Positions 49,532-60,389 of a DNA stretch of 64,000 nucleotides are shown here, piece after piece (the stretch's first letter is position 1; the number at the start of each line of letters is the position of its first letter). The translations under genes and the position numbers were made by a program. The notes under the pieces were generated by a model. It was given only the letters and a program-made list of their open reading frames with translations. It did no database searches and had not been told where the DNA came from. The DNA is from Utricularia gibba. Its lineage: Eukaryota; Streptophyta; Magnoliopsida; Lamiales; Lentibulariaceae. The stretch is taken from positions 1,860,001 to 1,924,000 of the forward strand of contig NEEC01000015.1 of NCBI GenBank assembly GCA_002189035.1, in the 5' to 3' direction.

Positions 49532-51020
49532 TCAGGCCCACCTCTTTGTGACTCTGACCTTCAGGCCATTTTTCATGTAGAGAATGACAGAAACGTTGGG
49601 GCTCACTTGTGATCCTTGACTACTTCAATTCTGTAGTTATGAATGATGGCCGCTGCCACGGCCTTGAGCTGAGTGAAAGCAATCTCTTTCCCAAGACAGG
49701 TCCTTGGCCCAGCGTTGAACGCCATGAACTTGTAGGATGGCTCGTGCTTCACAGTTCCTCGCTCAGTCATCCATCTCTCCGGCTTGAATTTCTTGGAATC
49801 TTTCCCCAAATGAAATCCATCCTCCCCATGGAATATAAAGAAAACATGACCTTCATCTTTGGGGTCACGTAGTGACCACTGGGGAGGAAGACCGGTTGGA
49901 TCGGGGTTTTGTGTTGGAACGGGACCGGTGGGTAGAGTCTCAGTGACTCGCATAGGGAGCAGTGCAAGTACACGAGGTTTTGCAGCTCTTCGTTGGTGAA
50001 CACTCTTGGTTTCTGGGTTTCGCCTTGGGGTATTATGGCGTTGAGCTCTTGGCGCAGTTTGTTTTCGACTTCGGGGTGAGTGGAAACGAGCCATATGAAC
50101 CATGTTAGAGCGGAGCTGGTGGTGTCACGGCCGGCGATCATGAAGTTGAGTATGGTGTCTTTCAGGAATTTGTCGTCGCTAATCGGGTATGTCGATTCGT
50201 CTCCGGTCATGTAAGAGGTTAACAGATCGTGACCTTCTTCGCCGTTCTTCACTTCCTCCCGCTTCTTCGCGATGTAGTCGGCGATCACGGTGTGTAGGAC
50301 GTGTTGTGCTTGCTTAAGCTTCTGTTCAGGGCCGATCCGGAGAAGCTTCCCCAGCTTCCAGAGGCTCTCCGGGGTGATATGACGGATGAATATGGTTTCC
50401 TCCGCCGCGTCCATGGCGGCGGAGAAGGGTACATCGGGAAGATCGGGTGATAAGCACCCCGGATCAAACCCTGTCACCAGTATACACGTCGTGTCGAAAG
50501 TGAACCGCTGGAATACATCCTGTAAATCAATGACCATCCCTTCTCCGGCAACGTGGTCCAGTACCGGAATAAGCCCCTTCGCCACCTTGTCGGCGCTGGT
50601 TCTGATCAGAAACCGACGGAACCTCTCGTGAGTGATCAAAATCCGGGCCTGCTTACGTTGGCTACGCCACAATTCTCCATCGGAGTTGAATATCCCGTCT
50701 CCCAAAACATCGAAAATCTTCTTAAACTCATCCCCTTTAGGAAAATTAACGAAATTCTCACTCATAATGAAGTGAACATTAGCCGGATCGCCGGTCGCCA
50801 GGATGTCCATGTTGAGGAACCAGGGCCCTTTCACGACGAAAGTTCCGCCAACTTTCTCCATAATATCGGCGCAGCGGTCGTGGACTCTCCCGACGTGGCG
50901 CAGCAGGTGCGGCAGATTCCCCACCAGCGGCCAGTTCCGAACCCTGCGAAGCTTCCTCATCTTCAAGCAAGCGCACACTAAGAAGATCGCGATCACGGTC
51001 CCAGTGTAAGCGGACACCAT
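49532..51020 (-). CDS. Cytochrome P450, CYP96 family (two frameshifts)
   Basis: An intronless gene of about 496 residues, as usual for CYP96A. An N-terminal membrane anchor ([16 protein letters not shown]) is followed by [35 protein letters not shown]-helix [13 protein letters not shown], ExxR in [15 protein letters not shown] and heme loop [18 protein letters not shown]96 enzymes include the midchain alkane hydroxylase MAH1, which makes the secondary alcohols and ketones of wax; ER location. Two single-base losses break the frame: near 49801-49807 (expected [14 protein letters not shown]), and at 49606, where GATCACAAGTGA should read on as [20 protein letters not shown] to the stop at 49532. 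Sequence on both sides is highly conserved. Confidence 0.9.
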
Positions 51021-51884
51021 GTTTTCTCCCCCCGGGCGCCGTTAAGATCGAAGAGTTATGGTAATGAATGAAACATAATACTCGTTTTATACAACAAAAG
51101 GAAGCGTACAGGTGCTTTCTTGTCTATGCAAATAAGACAACTGCTTTTTGGTATACGTAGCCATGGTTAATTACTCTGGTTGGTAGCTGATCTGTCCCCT
51201 ACTGGACCGGCCCGGTTTACCCGGTTTATCTGTTGGAAACAGACGACACGATTCACTGCGGGGGGAGGAGACGTTAAGTGGCGACGTCATCAACCGGAGG
51301 AAAAGGAGACACCGTGGCGAACTGCTGACGTGGAATAGCTACGGAGTTTCCAACGCTATCGTCACCTTACAAATGCTTAGTGCCGAAAGATTCTTTCCAT
51401 TTTCGGTGCGTCGAAAATTAAAATATTAAATTCGATTTTTTTAAAACAAATACTCTAAAATGGAAAACATTTTATTCTAATGAAAGGAAATTGTGAGTAA
51501 AAGAGGCCCAAGAGCGTGGCCCATTAGCAGCCCAGAGGGTATTCATCCATTTTCAACTTATTCAAACAGAAACGCGCGTCCAATCAGAGGGCGCCATTTG
51601 CCATCCCTACCCCTCTTTCCCAAAGCGAACTTGGTCTAGGAGTGCAATCAATTTCTCAAATGTGTGTGTAATCGAAAAACATAAAATAAAGGAAGAAGGA
51701 GAAGCTTTGCTTTTGCGTTCATTGAGTTCTACGGGTTTTCTTTGAGGATTTTGAGCGTGGGGGCGTTTTCTTGGGGTGCACCAACTTTACCCAGAGACCC
51801 TAGCGATCTTCTTGTCTCCTCTTCACAAACAAGCGGAAAAAGATTCCAACTTTCCATCTGGGTTGACAGCAGATGCTCTAGCAG
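51021..51884. other. CYP96 upstream region
   Basis: Promoter of CYP96 (minus) and the unknown leader of a possible plus-strand unit. It contains GGCCCA/CGGCCCGG boxes near 51208 and 51508-51530. No gene is recognised. Confidence 0.4.
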
Positions 51885-52210
51885 GATTTCTGTTACCAGG
51901 ATCAGGGCCGCTCAGAAGAGGGAGGTGCTCTTCTTGCTGCAAATGTCAAGGAATTGGAATCTAGAATGGTTCGGTCAGGTACGGGACTTATGATGGATGT
52001 TTGTAGGAAGGGAGCGAAGCGCACAGTGTGGCAAAGTCTGTGAATGGGAATGCTGGTTTAATGTCTGGGGAAGTAGGGCATATGGAAAAGGAGGTGATTC
52101 CCGAGAAGAAGACAGTCGAGGAGGGTGTACAGGAAAATCCTGGCTTAGGAGAGCCAGCCAAGAGCAAGTTCAGGTATGCTGTGCTTGTTGATTATGGTAT
52201 TCAGAAGTAG
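51885..52210 (+). pseudogene. Unrecognised spliced coding potential or gene remnant
   Basis: Two stretches can be joined: 51885-51978 (acceptor tctagcag before it, donor gtacgg after; reads ...RSEEGGALLAANVKELESRM) and about 52009-52172 (reads GSEAHSVAKSVNGNAG...EEGVQENPGLGEPAKSKF). A donor-like gtatgc follows. I find no start codon, no known domain and no continuation; a run of A and then unrelated DNA follow by 52300. It may be a truncated gene copy or a non-coding leader. Very uncertain. Confidence 0.2.
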
Positions 52211-52434
52211 AGATATGTTGGATGGAATCGGGGCTCTCACCAGTGGGTGACACTCCAGCATCTGCAAATCATATCATGTATATGCAGAAGCTATGGAAAA
52301 AAAAAAAAAGCACACTTTTTTCCTTTAGATGGAAAACCAGTTTGTTGGATTTCCCATTTCCAGAAATTGGAAGAGAAGTAGGTTGAAAATTCTTCTGTCG
52401 ATTGATAATACAGACTTTATGTATGCATCGGCAT

Positions 52435-53975
52435 TCATGTAGGGTGCCTCGTCGTCGTCCAAGCCAAACTCAAAGCATGTAATCGCTGAATGTACTCTCC
52501 TAAAGCTAGCAGGCCGCGAGCCGCTTGGCTCGGTGAAAGTAGGCACGAAACTTGGCGAAGAGTTTCTCGCCGGAGATGGTCGGCTTCACTCACAAAAACG
52601 ACCAGATCTTGAAGCTTTTCCATGGAGGCGGAGACTTGCCAGGGATAGTTCCCTTCTCCGGCGATGGTTTCTGCTATAATCTGGTGTAGCCTCTCCATTC
52701 CCTTTGTCAATGCATCCTCTCCCTGCTGACACGACCGTATCAGAAGGGAGATGTCCAGCAGCTGTTGCTCCGACAACTGTCCCAAATGGGGCGATACCAC
52801 CTGTTCATCAAAGGCGTTCCCATGTCGGAAAGAACACAAACCAAAGCTTTCTAAGGATGAATAACCGAACCTTTAGAATCTCTGAAGGGCGAAAGCCTCC
52901 TATCCAGGAAAAAAGGCGTTCGGCTGGTGTTTTCCACAACCCAGACAAGATGTAGAAAGCATCGGCTTTGACAGCTGAAGCCTTCATCGAGAAGAGATTA
53001 TAGTAATGATTCAGCACTTTTTCAACGTAACCTACGAGCTCCATCTCTCCCATGCTCGAATTCATCGCACTTCTTAGCTCAGACATAAGTTTCCTCTGTT
53101 CTTCAACCCACCGTCCGTACTCCAATTCAAATGCCGCAGCACCTACATTGACTGAAGCATGACTTTGCAGTCGAGAAAGCGTAGTGTAAAACAAGCCACC
53201 AACCTTGATTCATGCCTCCGGGGCAGGCCGAAGGATGTATACTATCCAGTGAACCATCAAGATACGGCCCCTGCTACCAAAACGACACCGGATTTTAATG
53301 AAAAGCTGCTTGCTGCGCATCATCGTCGGAAAGTAATCTCTTCTTTTACCTGTGTACGAGTTTGATCCCGTTCTTGTTCTAATTGAATTAGCCTTTGCTT
53401 ACATTTTTCTAACTGCTGCACATACGCCTGCGTTGCAGTATGCTCTGTTAGCGAGCCCACGTCATACGCATAAAAGGGTAGCCGGAAATAGAGAAACCAG
53501 AAACCTTTTTGCGGAGCCGGCTTTTCCGTGCAGCCTCCCTGTTTTGCGCCTGCCGTCTCAATACCTGCAACGCTCCAAGATGATTCCATTCTAAAAGAAA
53601 AACAACATACAAATCAACTTTGAAAACAGATTGAAACTTCAGGGGATTGTCAGCCACCTTCTCAGGCTTAGTTGCTTGCTGATCGTGATGATTTTTTGAG
53701 CAAGATCCAAGCTTTCCATGGGAATTCGTATCCTCGGACTACGCATACGCCTCAAAAGATGTCAACCAAATAATCGAACTTGCAGAGATTAACAGAGGCA
53801 AGAAATAAAAACCCACCTGGTTTTCTGATATGGGGTCAATCTCGATTATCACCGGCGGAGGCGGTGGCGAATCCAAGTAACCGCTACTTTTGAAGTCATC
53901 CCAGATGGTCGCCATTTGATGGGTTTGCTTGCAGAACCTCGTAGAAGGAATGAATTGAGTCGATCCCGAATTCAT
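52435..53975 (-). CDS. TGA: TGA-type bZIP transcription factor (TGA1/TGA4 clade)
   Basis: Seven exons: 53975-53817, 53738-53658, 53564-53505, 53427-53350, 53270-53204, 53151-52871, 52800-52435; 363 residues in phase. The basic region QNREAARKSRLRKKAYVQQL runs into a short leucine zipper (LEKCKQRLIQLEQERDQTR). The DOG1/TGA domain follows (FELEYGRWVEEQRKLMSELR, YNLFSMKASAVKADAFYILS, SWIGGFRPSEIL, QAARGLLALGEYIQRLHAL). TGA factors bind TGACG elements and work with NPR1 in salicylate responses; the start MNSGSTQFIPS and overall length point to TGA1/TGA4, which are redox-sensitive. The second Arg of the usual RRLAQNREAA is followed by Q (RRQAQNREAA). A 5' UTR probably continues to about 54120. Confidence 0.95.
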
Positions 53976-56478
53976 TCTTTGCTTCCCTGTTCGATCATGG
54001 ATCAGTTTTTATCACCATAGCACAGAGTCTCTGAAACGGTAGCTACACGAACAACACGAATAAGAAGAGTTATCTGTGCGCTCCGAGAAGGCTGTCTACC
54101 TAAATAAGAAAGCAATACAGTTTTAGTGAAGGATGATTAGAGGATAATGGACGCCAAAGTATTCTGCAGATGTGAGTGTCGTTTTTATCTGCAGATACAG
54201 TGAAAGTGAAGATCCGTCCTTTTCATGATTTTCTATTTTTCATTTTTGAAGATTCCTTTAAGAATTGGTTTCTTTTTAATTATAATTTAAAATTTAATTA
54301 TAAAAATTAGAAGTACAATCCAACACATCAACCATTCACCTCTCCACCCATCATATGATACCATAAACTTTGATGTTTCAATTCCGTTAAGATCAAATAA
54401 ATCAAACTCTTGATTTAATCCATATTCATGATCTGTTAGGTGTAAAAATATAAAAATAATTACGAAATGATGATTAGAAAAATAAAAAAAATTGAATAGT
54501 TCTCGTTCATGTTTAATGAAAGGTTACTCTCATTTTATAAGATAAAGCGTACTTTTAATAAATCGTGATATTTATGTTCGATTCAATAAATTATATAAAA
54601 AATTAAAATTTAAAAATATTAAATATAATCAATTATTTTTAGTTTTTGTAATATATTTATAATAAATTAAATTAAGTTCAATCTATTATAAAAATAATTC
54701 AATTCGAAATCATAGCTAAATTATAATATAGATTCATGCCGATTTTTAACATTGAGTTATTAGATATATTGGTGCAATTGCTTAGATGTTATACTTGTGG
54801 CTTATTTAGAAAAATGAATACTATCAATTAATTTTGTTGAAATTCAGGATCCGATGGGTTGGACGAACGCACACGTGACACCTAAGTATACAATAAACGT
54901 GGATTGTAATAGAAAAAATTAGGCTTAACTAATTATTAATGATATATATTTATTTATATAATTGTTTATTTCATTTTCATTTTTCGATGTGTGATTATGT
55001 ATTTTAACAAGTTTATCATGTATTTAGATAAAAATTTTACACATAGGATGAACATTTTTTTCCGTACACTTTATGATGGGTAGATACTTTTGTAATTCAC
55101 GTTATACTTGTAGAAATTTTAACTGATATTTGAATAAAATGATCCCGATCAAGACAAGCGTGTTTAACTTTACAAATTTCTTGATTTCTAAAATTAAAAA
55201 AAAAAACAAACAAAAGGACATTCAACTACTTGCTTAGACTTTGCATATGGTATCCACCTCACCTTCTTTTGGCTTTTGTTCACATTGTCCCTCCCCTCAA
55301 TTGCCATACGTAAATGATTTACTCACTAACCGGCCTTTAGTCCATTCGGCAACACTCAAAAACTATATCTCATATTTTTCTGATTTTTTAGTTAAAAAAA
55401 CAAAGAATTGGAGGTTTGGGCGTGAAAAATTGCGGTGGCGACACGTCAACCCCACATGGAGCAGACGACGCGACGCGGGGGAAACAGGCGCGGCACTTGC
55501 GGATTTGTGTGTGTTACTATGGGTGCTTTTTGAAAGCATATGCATGCTCACTAAGTCACGTAAGCACCACTGCATTGACATATTCCTTTTTACAATGGTG
55601 GTGGAGTCGATGTTTGTGGAGTATGTTGTTGATGGGGAATATGATGAGGATGGTGATGTGATCCAGGCAAGCAATGGTCGATCCCACATCGGAACTCTAT
55701 TGGCGTCTTCTTCCCCTCGTGTCTATTTCTAATTCTAAGGCTGGAATCTGTTTTGAGGGGAAAAGGGCAGTGGAAACCAATGCGGTTATGGCAAATGGAT
55801 AAGTCTTATCTCATGCCATCCCGACGCAGCAACTTCTAAAGCTATAAAGTTGTTACTTTTTTTTTTTCTTTCTTGGCCTCGCTTTTTTTATTTCTTTCTT
55901 TTGTTTTTTGGCATTAGTAAAATGTGACTTTACGCGGTCTTTTCAGACTGCGGGGGCCCATCAATTGCAGGCCCGGTAGAGTGGCTCGGGCCCAAAAAGC
56001 CTAATGGAAGGGAAGTGCCGGGCGGGAGGGGGCATCTGTATTTTTGACGAGACGCCTCGCTTGGTCATAACGCTGCCCGGGCTGCCCGAAGCTGCAGTCA
56101 CTAGATTACGGTCAGCGCTCGTTGCTACGATCGGTGTCGGTTGCTTGAATCTCTTATGCTTTCTCCGCTTAATCCGTCGGCGGTGCAGGATAGAAGCTGC
56201 CTGAGGTCTCTACGTCGGAGGCTTTGAGCTCGCTGGGTTGCGGATCTCCTCTGGCAGACCAGATCTGAACATTTGGCGAGCCTTCTGAGTCGATTTTTCC
56301 GGTGAGATTCGCTCTTTTGCCATTCGTAATGGCACAAATCCGGTTTCTACTGCCACGATGTGACGTATTATCTGCAACGTACGCTCTTCTTACGGTCCGA
56401 TTGTTCTGTTAACTCTTAACCGACGGCTTGCATAGGTTGCTCTGTGCTACCCTTCTTCTCTGAGAGGTTCTTGTTGAG
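53976..56478. other. Divergent spacer, TGA gene and acidic protein gene
   Basis: 54200-55240 is strongly AT-rich. 55241-55735 is balanced and open in one frame but carries no known domain. 56000-56478 is GC-richer and probably holds 5' UTR exons of the acidic-protein gene, with TGGGCC/GGGCCC boxes at 55955-55995. A TCCCACATCG element (55682-55691) resembles the plant snRNA upstream element but no snRNA follows. Confidence 0.45.
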
Positions 56479-57222
56479 ATGGAGATTAACCGCTGTTTCG
56501 CTGAGTCATCTCCAAATGGCCGGAGCTTGGCGACGGTCAACGGCGTCGAGGCGGCCCTGCTTTGCTCTGCTTTCGGAGAACTCTACCTGGCAGTTCTCAC
56601 CCAGGTACGGACGGATACATATATATATATATATTATCCACGTGTGTTTTAGAACGGTGAAGGTGTTAATTACGGGTAATCGCCGTGGGTAAGAGGGAAA
56701 GACATTTGGGGGCAACATGGACATTCCACTCCGCTTTTCTTCATATCTTACGTCATTTGGTGGGGCCGTATACTGGATGCAATCAATGTTTTGACTTTGA
56801 CCGTTTTTTGCATGTGATAGGAAGTTTTGAGGTTACTTGTGGGTGGGGTGAATGTCAAGGGAGATGACACCGTTAACACGTCTGAGGCAGTGGATGCCGA
56901 CGGTGACGACGACGAGGATGAGGATGGTGATGATGAAGATGATGACGATGACGAGAACCTAGGAAATGGTAACCAAGGCAACTCGAAGAACGAAGCAAGT
57001 GGTGGGGCGGATGAGAATGGCGAAGCTGATGATGATGAAGAGGATGATGACGGCGAAGGAGATGACGACGATGGAGATGGTGGGGATGACGGCGAGGAAG
57101 AAGATGAGGATGTGGAGAGAGATGACGATGACGATGGCGATGACGATGACCAAGAGGAAGAAGAAGAAGAGGAGGAAGAAGAGGAAGAGGAAATCCAGCC
57201 TCCTAAGAAGAGGAAGAAGTGA
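56479..57222 (+). CDS. Asp/Glu-rich acidic protein with C-terminal nuclear signal
   Basis: Two exons, 56479-56604 and 56821-57222, give 175 residues. A folded-looking N terminus of about 57 residues (MEINRCFAESSPNGRSLATV, VEAALLCSAFGELYLAVL, EVLRLLVGGVNVKGDD) is followed by over 100 residues that are mostly Asp, Glu and Gly. The end is QPPKKRKK, a classic basic nuclear signal. The conserved N terminus recurs in plant proteins usually annotated only by composition. A histone- or ribosome-chaperone role is possible from the acidic tail but not shown. The acidic part is encoded by GAT/GAA-rich repeats that could vary in length. Confidence 0.8.
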
Positions 57223-57618
57223 AGCGATAAAACAGGTGCAGAGGACAGCCTCGGGGAGACATCCTCCTCCCTGCAAGTCTGTCTATAGCTGAATTCTCTA
57301 ACTCAGTTCCCTTCTTCCTCTGTCACGTTGGTATGTTTCAGTTAGTACTCTATTGCAGCAGCAGCAATCGAAGTACCTTCCCCGTTTCTCTTCCGCAGTT
57401 TCCGGCTCGATCAGCTACAAACTATGCTTCCAATCCGCCCCTTCGACCAATCGATGATCAATCTTTGTCTAAACGGGCAGCCCACCAATCGAAATTGGAG
57501 TTAGATAAGTGGAATTTTGGACACACAATTAACGGAATTAATATATTACATTTACACGACGCAGAGGAAGCGAAAGCAGCAAGGATCTTGGACTGAATGA
57601 AACCTTGCAGTTAGTTGT
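57223..57618. other. Convergent spacer
   Basis: 3' UTR of the acidic-protein gene and 3' flank of the next minus-strand gene. Nothing else is recognised. Confidence 0.45.
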
Positions 57619-57882
57619 TCAAGCGGAAAAGAAGCCATTTTCGGCAGCTCGACTGAGCTCGTGCTTGGGCTGAAAGAGCTTCTTCGTGGAACCCACCGCA
57701 GCTTCGCTTCCGCGTTTCTTCGAAACCGGCGACCATTTCAGAAACGCCAGGGTTTCGCCTCTCTCCGCTGCTCTAGCCACCATCTTCTCGTATTCCTCCG
57801 CCACCAGCATCGCTATTTCCGCCATCCTATCCTCTGTCTTCCTCAACTGTTTCTCCGCGTTAGTAGATAGATGGTTGGTCCC
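57619..57882 (-). CDS. Small conserved-looking protein, last exon (partial model)
   Basis: An 88-codon exon opens after the acceptor atatcaag and reads GTNHLSTNAEKQLRKTEDRM, AEIAMLVAEEYEKMVARAAE, RGETLAFLKWSPVSKKRG...FQPKHELSRAAENGFFSA, then stop. The first half is a likely amphipathic helix. I do not recognise the family and cannot place the first exon. It should lie within 57900-58130, where a CAAAACCCTAGG leader-like sequence and an ATG (minus, 58120) occur, but that ATG soon meets a stop, so another start or a frame error is needed. Confidence 0.55.
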   Translation of the reverse strand, partial: GTNHLSTNAEKQLRKTEDRMAEIAMLVAEEYEKMVARAAERGETLAFLKWSPVSKKRGSEAAVGSTKKLFQPKHELSRAAENGFFSA

Positions 57883-58332
57883 CTTGATATTTATCGTAAG
57901 ATAATGGGAAAGCGGGAGGAAAAGTGGATCACGATGGGGACTAATGAACAGGACGACCCGACGCTTTATTGCAGTCACAAATCCCCAAAACCATGGGCTG
58001 CGACTGCAGAGTTATGCGACTTGTCTTCCCTAAACAAAGACCCGAAGTCTCTTCGTCACCCCAAACTGATCTAACCCTGGTTTGCAAAACCCTAGGATAC
58101 GACGAAGGTGGCGATGCAAACCATGGTACGGTTACCCTTTTCAGAGCCGCCTAGCGGATTGCGATTGCGCCCATAGGAATGAAGCCCCGCCGGATTAATC
58201 CAGTCAATTGGCGGTATTCAAGATATTATTTTTTAATTGGCTGTTGAATTAGCATCGCAAATTGGAATCTTTCCAACTTTCCATTGGCAAATGCATCGCA
58301 TTTCATTATGCAGGGAGAACAAGTCGCCGGCC
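57883..58332. other. Upstream part of the small-protein gene and FKBP 3' flank
   Basis: It probably contains the first exon and promoter of the minus-strand small protein (57900-58130) and the 3' UTR of the FKBP gene (to 58332). I could not resolve an exon. Confidence 0.4.
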
Positions 58333-59348
58333 TTACCATTTCCTATTCCCCTTGTAGACCTCCACAAACTTGATGTCGTATATGAGCGTTGCATTGGCAG
58401 GAATGTTGCAGTCCCCTGTACAAAGCACCATCGCTCAGATGGATCAATGGCACCCAACTTTGGTCCACTGTCAGTTGGATCGGAGATACTCACCGGAAAA
58501 GCAGCCGGCTGGTTCTGGCCCATACGCCAGTTTGGGAGGAATAAGAAGCCTCCTTTTCCCTCCTGAGAAGAAGAGTATCGGTGAATTGAGCCCAAGGAGT
58601 AACAGGGCAACATCATCAACTCTTGATTCCATTGGCTAATGCAAAACAATGTCGATCTTACCAACGTGCATGGGCGGGACACCACCGCCACCCAGAATGC
58701 CCTGATCCAGACCCCGAATCACCTGCTCCACGAAACAAAGGCAACAGCAGACATGATTAGCGTTTATATAGTGCAAGAACTTGGAATGCATGAGCTGAGT
58801 GTTACTTTTCCCATTCCCAGCCGCATAGTGAGCGGCCTGCCCCGTTTGTAGCTGCTGTCAAACACAATTCCATCGTCGAACCTCGCAGTGTAATGAATCT
58901 ACAACATCAGATTTCTGATACCAATCATTTATCATCTCTGTAGAAAGTAAATACTTGAGGGGATCGAAGAACCATTGTTTCCAGAATTCAATTTCTCAAT
59001 GATGAACAAGCAATTTAAATTTTTGTATCTCAAACTCACGTTTATAAGCTCCGCGAGAGGAACCTGTTCACCAGAGCCCACAACCACATCGCAGTAGCCA
59101 AGGCCGGATCGCACAAAATTGAGTTCGCAAGACGGCTCAGCGACGGTGGCGTAGTACTCGATTCTGGTGGCGTCGGCATCCAGAGCCACCGCGGAGGAGG
59201 CCAAAATTGCTATCCCCATACCCACGATTCGCCGCTTCAATGCGGCGGTTGTTGATGCAGGAACGCTGGAGGTGGAACAAGACGCGCTCGCTCTGACAAG
59301 GGGTCGAGCCGTTGGATTGAAAACTGCTAAATGCGTCGCCGCCGCCAT
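58333..59348 (-). CDS. Thylakoid-lumen FKBP-type peptidyl-prolyl isomerase (FKBP16-2/PnsL4- or FKBP13-like)
   Basis: Five exons: 59348-59040, 58898-58806, 58722-58662, 58562-58494 and 58415-58333; 204 residues. The start at MAAATHLAVFNPTARP begins a plastid transit peptide. A twin-arginine lumen signal follows (KRRIVGMGIAILASSAVALD, residues 38-57). The FKBP domain has IHYTARFDDGIVFDSSYKRG, LTMRLGMGKVIRGLDQGILG and LAYGPEP. Two Cys pairs (SCELNFVRSGLGYC and GCFSGDC) correspond to the redox-active disulfides known for lumenal FKBP13. The ADATRIEYYATV motif suggests the FKBP16-2/PnsL4 group, a subunit of the chloroplast NDH complex; I am unsure which of the two it is. No frame break is seen. 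Confidence 0.92.
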
Positions 59349-60389
59349 TAACCTGATTCCGATTCCCTTTGGGAGGCTGTCCTCTCCTGAACGACGGAAA
59401 TCGAGGATAACTACCGATATTTCGTTGATATGGATGGAGATCAATGATAACGGGCCCAGTTTTTCAAATCCGGCCCATCAAGAAAGGCGCTCAGCCCAAC
59501 AGTCACATTCTCTCACATTGAAACTTGAATTGGCCCATTGGGCTTTTATTTGGATGTCTAGGCCCATAGGCATTTACCCAGTTACGTTGGATTCACCCAA
59601 TTACCTTTTTACTGCTGTTATAAAATTTCCACTGCATATTTTATCCCATAACAAACCCAGATTCACATGCAATGCACACACAAAAAAAAACTAATATTCC
59701 TAATATTAAAAGAAGGCACTTCCATCGAATAGTATCCATCAGTCAACTTCACGATTCTGGGGTTCGTTTGGGATGTCAAATCATCATTCCCAAAATCTCC
59801 TCTCCCCTTAGCTTCTCTTCTCTTAGCAGCAACAAACTTTAAATGTTGCTGTTACCCCACAGTTGCAGAGGAGCTGGTAAAAAGTCTTCTGGATTTGGTG
59901 GGTTCAGTGACAGATCCAGCGGTGTGCCCACTGTCCTCGATTTGTTGCATTTACTCAAATATTGACAACGGGATCCTCGTAGTATGGAAAAAGGCGTAGA
60001 TTAGCCCCCACAATCCCATTTATTTGCTCCTCCATTCATCTGTATTGTATGTATCCACGAGCAAATTCGCAGCTCAGTGTCGTCCCCCTTTATGGGTTCT
60101 CTCGCTTCAGTAAAATTTAATGTGTTCTTCTTCTTCTTCCTTGGGTTAGATTCGCATTGACCTGTCGCTTACTGAAAGTCAACCCCTCAAATCCTATTTC
60201 TTAGATGCTTGGAGGGAGGATGCTTTTTGTGGGTTGTGTCTGTCGTTTTTTTTACCTTCTGCCACTGTTCAGTTTTATCGTCTTCAATGTGATTGAGACA
60301 GAATAGAACCTGCCCCAGAATTCCTTCCCTTTTTTTAATCTATTGTGTTGTTTCTTCAGTTGGTGAGAAGAGAACGCAAGGGGGGGAAA
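59349..60389. other. Divergent spacer, lumenal FKBP and SOSEKI
   Basis: On the FKBP side there are many GGCCCA/GGGCC boxes (59450-59570). The SOSEKI side (59960-60389) is pyrimidine-rich leader. No further gene. Confidence 0.5.

Noticed and set aside
55682-55691. TCCCACATCG, the plant snRNA upstream element
   Set aside because: No TATA box at the required spacing, no snRNA-like sequence and no 3' end signal follow; it is probably a chance match.
56612-56632. AT dinucleotide run inside the intron of the acidic-protein gene
   Set aside because: A plain microsatellite without further structure.
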